Of a stretch of 5,480 bases of DNA, positions 1 through 5,480 are shown piece after piece. The stretch is from assembly GCA_913060845.1 (NCBI GenBank), contig CAJXVF010000214.1, forward strand, positions 1-5,480. Reading direction: 5' to 3'. This stretch comes from an uncultured Alphaproteobacteria bacterium. Lineage in GTDB: Bacteria > Pseudomonadota > Alphaproteobacteria > Bin95. The notes under the pieces were generated by a model. It ran no database searches, was not told where the DNA came from, and was given only the letters and a program-made list of their open reading frames with translations. Position numbers and translations under genes: made by a program. Positions within the stretch are counted from its first letter, which is position 1. Each line of letters begins with the position of its first letter.

Positions 1-48
1 TCTACACCTCTCTATTCGTCGGCAGCGTCAGATGTGTATAAGAGACAG
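1..48 (+). other. Untrimmed Nextera read-1 adapter with i5 index (not biological)
   Basis: This is library-construction sequence. Bases 1-7 (TCTACAC) are the end of the Illumina P5 oligo. Bases 8-15 (CTCTCTAT) match the Nextera i5 index known as S502/N502. Bases 16-29 (TCGTCGGCAGCGTC) are the Nextera read-1 primer part, and 30-48 (AGATGTGTATAAGAGACAG) are the 19-base Tn5 mosaic end. The index name is recalled from the Nextera kit design; the adapter order is seen directly. Genomic sequence begins at 49. The mosaic end contains an ATG at 32 that stays open into the following gene and creates a false start. Confidence 0.99.
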
Positions 49-463
49 CCTTCAAACTCCCGACGGCGTACCTGTCGCCCTGGCACCAGCAGGAAATACC
101 GATCTCACCCTCTATGCCGAGACCCATGACCTAGACGCTTTCATGCGGTTCTACACGGAGGCGCTTGGGCTTTCGCCTGAAGGCAAGGATACACTGACCG
201 TTGGCCGCAGCCGCATTATCGCCCGCCCCGGTGCTCCCGCCCGCGTCGATGGTTGGCGCGAGCGCGGCCTCCGCTACATGACAGTGCAGATATTCGATTG
301 CGACGGTATGACGTCCGCACTCGAACGGGCCGGCGTAGAAATTGGCATGGCACCCAAGACTGTCGGCCAAGTCCGCTACAGCTTTGTTCGCGACCCAGAC
401 GGGAACTGGATTGAACTTTCGGAACGCGCATCGCTGACGGGGAAGCCCGTCCCCACCGGTTGA
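49..463 (+). CDS. VOC (glyoxalase/bleomycin-resistance fold) protein, 5'-truncated
   Basis: This is the C-terminal 137 residues of a vicinal-oxygen-chelate protein, read in frame from base 50. The true start lies outside the insert; the ATG at 32 is adapter. Residues about 18-125 form a VOC module: the opening strand with DLDAF and the RFYTEALGL helix, a second half with RYMTVQIFDCD, and the closing strand SFVRDPDGNWIEL. In that strand E122 sits where the last metal ligand of the family normally is. The two earlier ligand positions, usually His, appear to hold other residues (Tyr76 at the second). Residues 3-11 (TPDGVPVAL) look like the closing strand of a preceding VOC module, so the full protein probably has two modules. 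VOC members include glyoxalases, ring-cleaving dioxygenases, epimerases and resistance proteins; the reaction here cannot be named. It is the first visible gene of a co-directional set, 56 bases before the PhyH-like gene. Confidence 0.85.
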
Positions 464-464
464 C

Positions 465-516
465 CTGCAGCCCCTTCGCGCAGCATTCTGATGACCGGAT
501 TTGAAGAAGGCTGCAG
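465..516 (+). repeat. Short repeat pair in the VOC-PhyH gap that could mask the next ribosome binding site
   Basis: CTGCAGCCC occurs at 465-473 and again at 511-519. Because the core CTGCAG is palindromic, CTGCAGCC at 465-472 is also the reverse complement of GGCTGCAG at 509-516. In RNA this could form an 8-base-pair stem with a 36-base loop, covering the last two G residues of the Shine-Dalgarno of the following gene. The repeat is seen directly; a regulatory role is speculative and chance is quite possible for 8-9 bases. Confidence 0.35.
503..510 (+). promoter_or_regulatory. Ribosome binding site of the PhyH-like gene
   Basis: GAAGAAGG ends 9 bases before the ATG at 520, a good purine-rich Shine-Dalgarno at normal spacing. 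It supports that ATG as the start. The ATG at 491 is in another frame and reaches a stop within 15 codons. Confidence 0.75.
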
Positions 517-519
517 CCC

Positions 520-1359
520 ATGCCAAAGCGACTGACAGAGGACCAAATCAACCACTACCGCGCCCACGGCTACTGCTATCCCGTGCCCGTATTGTCGCGC
601 CCGGAATATACGGACTACCGCAACGGCTTGGAGCGGTATGAGACCGAAATCGGCGCACCGTTAGACTTCCCAGAGAAATCCAAGCCGCATCTGCTGTTTA
701 GGTGGGCTGACCAAATCGCCCATCACCCTGCAGTGTTGGATGCGGTTGAGGACCTGATCGGGCCAGATATCCTACTTTATCACATCACTCTGTGGACCAA
801 AGAAGCCGGCGCGCCTGCCTATGTTCTCTGGCACCAGGACGGCGCTTATTTCTTCTTAGACCCAGCAGAGCAAGTCACAGCCTGGGTCGCCTTATCTGAT
901 GCACCGGTTGAATCCGGCTGCATGCATGTATTGCCCGACACGCACCAATCCGAATGGCTGGAGCATTTCGATGACTTGAGCCCCGGCAATATGATCAAAC
1001 GCGGCCAGGACATTCGCGGGCTTGATGACAAGACTGGCGCTCCGATGCCGCTTAAGGCTGGCGAGATGTCGCTTCATCACACAAAGCTCATCCATTCCAG
1101 CGGCGTCAACAATTATCACGACCGTCGCATTGGCGTTGGCTTGAGCTACATCCCGGCCCGCGTGCGCCCTCTTGGTGAACCTCAGCCAACGGCGCTGCTG
1201 GTTCGGGGGCAATGGGCGCATGATGATTTCATCAAAGAAGAACGCCTCGCTGAGCCCGAAACGCCCGCCGCCCGCGCCGCCCACACAGAAGGCGTGAAGC
1301 GCTTTCGCGCACGCCAGGACCGTGGCTCCTCAATCGCCCGCGCTGACCATTCCGCCTGA
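520..1359 (+). CDS. Phytanoyl-CoA dioxygenase (PhyH) family Fe(II)/2-oxoglutarate-dependent oxygenase
   Basis: This 279-residue cytoplasmic protein should hydroxylate or desaturate a small substrate, using Fe(II), O2 and 2-oxoglutarate and releasing succinate and CO2. The iron-binding triad is visible: the HxD motif is His105-Gln-Asp107 in LWHQDGAYF, and the distal histidine is most likely His192 in KLIHSSGVN. Arg203, 11 residues later in HDRRIGV, is placed to hold the 2-oxoglutarate carboxylate, as in human PhyH. The opening LTEDQINHYRAHGY is typical of the family (the enzyme reads past a helix before the double-stranded beta-helix core). Length fits family members, with no signal peptide or membrane segment. 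The start has a good Shine-Dalgarno. The charged, Ala/Arg-rich tail after about residue 240 looks unconserved. It sits 56 bases after the VOC gene and 21 before the flavin monooxygenase, so it is probably co-transcribed. Bacterial PhyH proteins act on very varied substrates, so no substrate is assigned. Confidence 0.93.
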   Translation: MPKRLTEDQINHYRAHGYCYPVPVLSRPEYTDYRNGLERYETEIGAPLDFPEKSKPHLLFRWADQIAHHPAVLDAVEDLIGPDILLYHITLWTKEAGAPAYVLWHQDGAYFFLDPAEQVTAWVALSDAPVESGCMHVLPDTHQSEWLEHFDDLSPGNMIKRGQDIRGLDDKTGAPMPLKAGEMSLHHTKLIHSSGVNNYHDRRIGVGLSYIPARVRPLGEPQPTALLVRGQWAHDDFIKEERLAEPETPAARAAHTEGVKRFRARQDRGSSIARADHSA

Positions 1360-1380
1360 ACCTAGGACGACCACACTTCC

Positions 1381-2703
1381 ATGGCCCCAAAATCCCTTAT
1401 CCATCTGGCACAGTTTCTCGTGCATGGCCCGAGCTATCACAGCCTAGGCATGTGGCGGCATCCCAAGACGGACCACACAAACTTCCGTTGGGACCGCCCG
1501 AAGCTTTATGAGCACATCGCGCAGACATGCGAACGTGGCTTGTTCGACATGGTCTTCTTCGCCGACCTCAACTACATCTCAGACTCGTTCTCTGGTACGA
1601 TGGAACCCGCACTTCGCTGCGCTGCCCAGGCGCCGGAGCATGACCCAATGCCGCTACTAGCATGGCTTGGCGCAGTCACTGAGCGCATCGGCCTTGCAGC
1701 CACGTTCTCAACATCAAACCAGCATCCATTTTATGCAGCCCGCATGTGGGCGACGCTGGATCATATGACCGAAGGCCGGGCCGGATGGAACGTCGTCACA
1801 TCCATCAACCGCAACCAGGCTGCCAATTACGGCAATGAACGCGCGCGGACTGACAAGCGCTATGAGCAAGCCCACGAGTTCATGGAAGTCTGCCAAAAGC
1901 TATGGGCAAGCTGGGAAGAAGGCGCGGTTGTGATGGATCAGGCAGGCGCGGTATTCGCCGACGCCTCCAAAGTTCATCGCATTGAGCATGAAGGCGCGCA
2001 TTTCCGAAGCCGGGGGCCATTGAACGTCATCCCCTCTCCCCAGAACGGACCAGCCATCATGCAGGCTGGCACCTCCCCCAAGGGGCAGGATTTTGCGGCA
2101 AAATACGCGGACGCCCTATTCGCCATTCAGCCTCGCCCCGAGGACGCTAAGGCCTACCGCGACTCCATCCACGCGCACATGGCTGAGTTTGGGCGTGATC
2201 CCGCCCATTGCGCCATTCTATTCGGTGCCCAGCCCATCATCGGCGAGAGTGAAGCCCATGCGCTTGAATTGCAGGAGGAACACAACGCGCTTGTGCCGCT
2301 AGACGCTGGCAAAACCATCCTCTCCGCCCACCTGGATTACGACCTGTCCGGCATTCCAGACGACGCCTTGATGGCTGAGCGCAATGAGCCAGAACTCCAC
2401 CGCATGCGCACCCGGTTCCTGAAACCTGACGGGTCCTCCATGACGTTAGCAGAGGTTGCCGCCCGCCACGGACAGTCCGTCGGGCTGCCGCAATTCGTTG
2501 GTACGGCCCTAAGCGTTGCGGACCAGATGGAAGCCTTTGTCGATCAAGCTGGCGGTGATGGATTCATGTTAAGCCCGATCCATTCCCCCGGTGCCATTGA
2601 ACAGTTCGTCGACGAGATCGTGCCTGAATTTCAGCGGCGCGGCCGCTATCGCACCGAGTATGTCGGCACCACGCAGCGCGATCTGCTGCGGCAGACTTTG
2701 TAG
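1381..2703 (+). CDS. NtaA/SnaA/DszA-family FMNH2-dependent monooxygenase (luciferase-like)
   Basis: This 440-residue protein belongs to the bacterial-luciferase-like class C flavin monooxygenases, the group of nitrilotriacetate (NtaA), EDTA (EmoA), pristinamycin (SnaA) and dibenzothiophene-sulfone (DszA) monooxygenases. These use reduced FMN from a separate reductase plus O2 to cleave C-N or C-S bonds or oxidise their substrate. Visible family marks are the start with WRHP (25-28), CERGLFDMVFFAD (50-62), GWNVVTS (135-141), the YEQAHEFMEVCQKLW helix (161-175), PQNGPAIMQAGTSPKGQDFAAKYAD (about 220-244, flavin phosphate side), GGDGFML (391-397) and the closing VPEFQRRGRYRTEY (414-427). Length is usual for the family. 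The ATG at 1381 starts at the conserved N-terminus; upstream, AGGA at 1364-1367 is a weak, rather distant Shine-Dalgarno, so translation may partly depend on the preceding gene 21 bases away. No flavin reductase is in the window. Substrate unknown. Confidence 0.94.
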   Translation: MAPKSLIHLAQFLVHGPSYHSLGMWRHPKTDHTNFRWDRPKLYEHIAQTCERGLFDMVFFADLNYISDSFSGTMEPALRCAAQAPEHDPMPLLAWLGAVTERIGLAATFSTSNQHPFYAARMWATLDHMTEGRAGWNVVTSINRNQAANYGNERARTDKRYEQAHEFMEVCQKLWASWEEGAVVMDQAGAVFADASKVHRIEHEGAHFRSRGPLNVIPSPQNGPAIMQAGTSPKGQDFAAKYADALFAIQPRPEDAKAYRDSIHAHMAEFGRDPAHCAILFGAQPIIGESEAHALELQEEHNALVPLDAGKTILSAHLDYDLSGIPDDALMAERNEPELHRMRTRFLKPDGSSMTLAEVAARHGQSVGLPQFVGTALSVADQMEAFVDQAGGDGFMLSPIHSPGAIEQFVDEIVPEFQRRGRYRTEYVGTTQRDLLRQTL

Positions 2704-2705
2704 GG
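2702..2705 (+). promoter_or_regulatory. Ribosome binding site of the PrpF-like gene, overlapping the previous stop codon
   Basis: AGGG begins inside the TAG stop (2701-2703) of the monooxygenase gene and lies 8 bases before the ATG at 2714. This arrangement favours translational coupling and decides the start: the longer in-frame reading from 2591 lies inside the monooxygenase gene. Confidence 0.55.
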
Positions 2706-2713
2706 CTAACGCT

Positions 2714-3862
2714 ATGACTGAAGCGATCCGCTGCTCCATCATCCGGGGCGGCACCAGCAAAGGTGTGTATCTGAAGGAAAGTGATCTGCCGCGGGATTCT
2801 GATGCCCGTGACCGGGCCATCCTTGAGATATTTGGCTCACCAGACAAACGACAGATCAATGGGTTGGGCGGGGCTGATCCGCTGACCAGCAAAGTGTGCG
2901 TCGTCGGCCCACCGCCTGCAGACCGTTCCGACTGCCATCTGACCTACACGTTTGGCCAGGTCGAGATCGATGAGCCGTATGTGGATTACCATTCGCTCTG
3001 CGGGAACCTAACTGCAGGCGTCGGCGCATTTGCGATCTGGGAGAATATGGTCCGGGCCACCGATCCCGTTACAGAGGTGCGCATCTACAACACCAACCTG
3101 GAAAGCCTGATTATCGCCGAAGTGCCAGTCACAACAGATGGCCGCCCAATGGAAAAAGGCGACTACACTGTCCCGGGCGTTCCAGGTACTGGCGCGCAGA
3201 TCACGCTGAATATGGCTGACACCGCTGGTGGCGCGACTGACCGACTACTGCCAACCGGCAATCCCATCGACCGGCTGACTATTCCAGGCTTTGGCGAGAT
3301 AGAGGCCTCACTCGTGGATATCGGCAATGCACACGTGTTCATTCGTGCGCAAGATGTCGGCCTGACTGGAACTGAAACCGCCGCCGAGATAGACGCGAAT
3401 ACGGACCTGACAGCGCTGCTTGAACGGATACGCGGCGCTGGCGCTGTCGCCATGGGAATGCTGGATGATGCCGCTCAATCCAAGGCGCAATCACCCGCAA
3501 CGCCGCTAATCGCCATGATCGGCCCACCGCAGGATTATCAAAACGTCTTAGCCGATGCTGTCGTGCCGGCAGAGACGGTCGATTTCGTCTCCCGCCTGAT
3601 GTTCATGCAGCAAATGCACAAGACCTACGCTGGCACCAGCACCGTCTGCACCGGCGTTGCCAGCAAGCTCCCCGGGACAATTGTCCATGAAGCCGCACGC
3701 CCCGAAGTCCAAGCCCGTGAGGATGTTCACATCGGCCATCCCGCAGGCGTTATTGTGACCGAGGCACGCGTCGCTCTCATCGGCAATGAATACCAAGTCG
3801 AGCGCGCAACCCTTGGCCGCACAGCCCGGCGGATCATGGATGGGCAGGTCTATCTGCCGTGA
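2714..3862 (+). CDS. PrpF / 4-oxalomesaconate tautomerase family isomerase
   Basis: This 382-residue protein of the PrpF family (diaminopimelate-epimerase-like fold) should move a double bond, or tautomerise, in an unsaturated di- or tricarboxylic acid. Known relatives are PrpF (2-methylaconitate isomerase), GalD and LigU (4-oxalomesaconate isomerisation) and 3-methylitaconate isomerase. Visible marks are the opening IIRGGTSKGVYL (9-20), GLGGADPLTSKV (50-61), SLCGNLTAGVGAFA (94-107), KTYAGTSTVCTG in the second half (303-314), GHPAGVI (341-347) and the ending RTARRIMDGQVYLP (369-382). Lys60 and Cys96 correspond by motif to the catalytic Lys and Cys described for Shewanella PrpF. The start at 2714 fits both the Shine-Dalgarno and the family N-terminus (TEAIRCSIIRGGTSKG); the 41-codon upstream extension is out-of-frame monooxygenase sequence. 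It follows that gene by 10 bases, so it is surely co-transcribed. No methylcitrate-cycle genes are adjacent, so a role as PrpF proper is not supported; the exact substrate is open. Confidence 0.93.
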   Translation: MTEAIRCSIIRGGTSKGVYLKESDLPRDSDARDRAILEIFGSPDKRQINGLGGADPLTSKVCVVGPPPADRSDCHLTYTFGQVEIDEPYVDYHSLCGNLTAGVGAFAIWENMVRATDPVTEVRIYNTNLESLIIAEVPVTTDGRPMEKGDYTVPGVPGTGAQITLNMADTAGGATDRLLPTGNPIDRLTIPGFGEIEASLVDIGNAHVFIRAQDVGLTGTETAAEIDANTDLTALLERIRGAGAVAMGMLDDAAQSKAQSPATPLIAMIGPPQDYQNVLADAVVPAETVDFVSRLMFMQQMHKTYAGTSTVCTGVASKLPGTIVHEAARPEVQAREDVHIGHPAGVIVTEARVALIGNEYQVERATLGRTARRIMDGQVYLP

Positions 3863-4008
3863 ATAAGCCGCCACCTGGAAGGGGCGTATCGTCGCCAGAA
3901 TGCTGATATCGGGCAGAACCGCTACAAATCGCGCGTTACGCCCATTCCCAATGGGCCTGTCATGCGCTAAATCACAGGGTATCGCGTACATTTGCCCCAA
4001 CGGAAACC
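3863..4008 (+). other. Intergenic region between the catabolic cassette and lepA
   Basis: This 146-base gap is the longest non-coding stretch and presumably ends the cassette and starts lepA transcription. I see no T-run typical of a Rho-independent terminator and no convincing -35/-10 pair. TACAAA at 3923-3928 is a poor -10 candidate without a properly spaced -35. There is no strong Shine-Dalgarno before lepA; GGAAA at 4002-4006 is very close to the ATG. The reverse-strand ORFs covering this gap resemble no family I know. Confidence 0.6.
3940..3956 (+). other. Perfect short hairpin upstream of lepA
   Basis: GCCCATT (3940-3946), loop CCC, AATGGGC (3950-3956) form a perfect 7-base-pair stem with a 3-base loop, 78 bases after the PrpF-like stop and 52 before the lepA ATG. 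No T-tract follows, so it is not a standard intrinsic terminator. It may stabilise the 3' end of the cassette transcript, take part in termination, or be an operator or leader structure of lepA. The palindrome is seen; its role is a guess. Confidence 0.4.
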
Positions 4009-5432
4009 ATGACTGACCTCAGCCACATCCGTAATTTCTCCATCATCGCCCACATTGACCACGGCAAGTCGACGCTGGCCGATCGGATGATCCAAATGTG
4101 CGGCGGTCTGACAGACCGGGAGATGTCCGAGCAAGTGCTTGATTCTATGGACATCGAGCAAGAGCGCGGGATCACCATTAAGGCACAAACCGTCCAGCTC
4201 AAATATACAGCCAAAGATGGCATCGAGTATGAACTGAACCTGATCGACACCCCGGGCCATGTCGATTTCGCCTATGAGGTCAGCCGCAGCCTTTCCGCAT
4301 GTGAAGGCGCGTTGCTCGTTGTCGATGCGACCCAGGGGGTTGAAGCGCAGACGTTGGCGAATGTTTATCTTGCGGTCGAGAACGATCTTGAGATTGTGCC
4401 GGTCCTGAACAAGGTCGACCTGCCCGCATCTGAGCCAGAACGAATCAAGGCACAGATTGAGGATGTGATTGGCATCGACGCATCTGACGCCCTTGAAATT
4501 TCAGCCAAAACTGGCCAGGGCGTGGACGAAGTCCTGGAAGCCATCGTAAAGCGATTACCGCCGCCCACGGGCAGCATCGAAGGCCCATTAGAGGCCCTAC
4601 TGGTCGATAGCTGGTACGATCAATACCTCGGCGTTGTCACGCTTGTTCGTGTGATGAATGGCGAGATCAAACGCGGCATGCGCATGCGCATGATGGCGAC
4701 AGGTGCGGCCTACGAAATTGACGAAGTCGGCGTATTCACGCCAAAGCGCACGAAGCGCCAGTCGCTTGGCCCAGGTGAGCTTGGCTATGTATCCGCACAG
4801 ATTAAGGCGGTGGCAGATTGTCAGGTGGGCGATACGCTGACTGATGATCGTAAGCCAACGGATAAGCCGCTTGCCGGATTCAAGCCAAACATGCCCGTCG
4901 TATTCTGCGGCTTGTTCCCAGCTGATGCTGCGGACTTTGAGCAGTTGCGCGAGAGCCTGGCGAAACTCCGCCTGAACGACGCCAGCTTTGAATTTGAGAC
5001 AGAATCTTCTGCGGCTCTCGGCTTTGGCTTCCGCTGTGGGTTCCTTGGCCTACTGCACTTGGAAATCATCCAAGAACGGCTGGACCGTGAGTTTGATCTT
5101 GATCTGATCGCTACCAGCCCAAGCGTCGTCTACCGCCTGCACATGGTAAAAGGCGGCATCATGGAGATGCATAATCCGGCGGACATGCCAGATGTTATGC
5201 AGATCGCTAAAATCGAAGAGCCCTGGATCAACGCCACGATCATGCTGCCGGACGAGCATCTGGGCGGCGTCATCAAGCTTTGTGAAGACCGGCGCGGCAT
5301 CCAGAAAGAACTCACATATGTCGGTGAGCGCGCGATGCTGATCTACCGCTTGCCGCTGAATGAGGTCGTGTTTGATTTCTACGACCGCCTAAAATCCATC
5401 AGCCGCGGTTATGCCTCATTCGACTACCAGAT
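4009..5432 (+). CDS. lepA: Elongation factor 4 (LepA), 3'-truncated
   Basis: This gives the first 474 residues of LepA/EF4, a ribosome-associated GTPase of about 600 residues that affects translation initiation and elongation under stress. The start [22 protein letters not shown] is the family standard. GTPase motifs are all intact: P-loop AHIDHGKST (14-22), switch I RGIT (53-56), DTPGH (80-84) with His84, NKVD (134-137) and SAK (165-167). Domain II follows (about 190-280, with [14 protein letters not shown]), then the EF-G-III-like part ([22 protein letters not shown]), the LepA stretch [21 protein letters not shown], and the EF-G-V-like part ending in [10 protein letters not shown]. The LepA-specific C-terminal domain, about 125 residues, is missing because the insert ends. 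Reading on gives only adapter ([12 protein letters not shown]), not protein, so there is no stop. Wording such as [11 protein letters not shown] and [26 protein letters not shown] is alphaproteobacteria-like. It is a core gene, probably transcribed separately from the cassette upstream. Confidence 0.98.
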
Positions 5433-5480
5433 CTGTCTCTTATACACATCTCCGAGCCCACGAGACCTCTCTACATCTCG
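5433..5480 (+). other. Untrimmed Nextera read-2 adapter with i7 index (not biological)
   Basis: Bases 5433-5451 (CTGTCTCTTATACACATCT) are the Tn5 mosaic end, 5452-5466 (CCGAGCCCACGAGAC) the Nextera read-2 primer part in reverse complement, 5467-5474 (CTCTCTAC) match the i7 index known as N707, and 5475-5480 (ATCTCG) begin the P7 oligo. The order and orientation mirror the left end exactly. Genomic sequence stops at 5432. Confidence 0.99.

Noticed and set aside
30..48. Tn5 mosaic ends at 30-48 and 5433-5451 read as inverted repeats of a transposon
   Set aside because: They are the in vitro tagmentation ends and are joined to primer and index bases, so the region between them is not a natural mobile element.
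131..567. Reverse-strand ORFs opposite the VOC gene
   Set aside because: They lie antisense to a frame with clear VOC motifs, show no recognisable family and are typical shadows in GC-rich coding DNA.
846..1284. Reverse-strand ORFs opposite the PhyH-like gene
   Set aside because: Antisense to the conserved HxD region of a well-supported gene; no family resemblance.
2093..2302. 69-residue + strand ORF inside the monooxygenase gene
   Set aside because: Another frame of a strongly conserved gene; Pro/Ser/Arg-rich composition is that of a shadow.
3548..4260. Reverse-strand ORFs of 150 and 97 residues across the PrpF end, the gap and the start of lepA
   Set aside because: Mostly antisense to PrpF-like and lepA coding sequence; no domain recognised and no Shine-Dalgarno seen that would argue for them.
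4675..4696. GCATGC-rich mini-repeat in lepA
   Set aside because: It encodes Met-Arg-Met-Arg-Met in domain II with the frame intact; only two to three short units, so a coincidence of codons rather than a repeat element.

Overview
The window is one assembled or long-read insert (about 49-5432) whose two ends are untrimmed Illumina Nextera adapter with index bases. Only the stretch between the adapters is biological. It is GC-rich and densely coded, and every real gene is on the + strand. The end gene, lepA, reads like an alphaproteobacterial EF4, so the source is probably an alphaproteobacterium, perhaps from an environmental metagenome. The taxon is an inference from remembered LepA patterns, not from a search.

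Layout: (1) 1-48, left adapter. (2) 49-463, the 3' end of a gene for a vicinal-oxygen-chelate (VOC, glyoxalase-fold) protein, cut by the insert end. (3) 520-1359, a complete phytanoyl-CoA-dioxygenase-like Fe(II)/2-oxoglutarate oxygenase. (4) 1381-2703, a complete NtaA/SnaA/DszA-type flavin-dependent monooxygenase. (5) 2714-3862, a complete PrpF/4-oxalomesaconate-tautomerase family isomerase. (6) 3863-4008, a 146-base gap with one small perfect hairpin. (7) 4009-5432, most of lepA (translation factor EF4), cut at its 3' end. (8) 5433-5480, right adapter.

The first four genes are spaced 56, 21 and 10 bases apart and look like one operon. An Fe/2OG oxygenase, a two-component flavin monooxygenase, a VOC protein and a PrpF-type double-bond isomerase together suggest oxidative breakdown of a small organic compound ending in an unsaturated di- or tricarboxylic acid. 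The substrate cannot be read from the sequence. No flavin reductase, transporter or regulator for this cassette is in the window; they may lie upstream of the cut. lepA is a housekeeping gene that happens to follow on the same strand.

The practical warning is that both end genes run into adapter. Naive translation gives a false start (MCIRDS) on the VOC protein and a false tail ([12 protein letters not shown]) on LepA. I found no RNA genes, mobile elements or CRISPR arrays.
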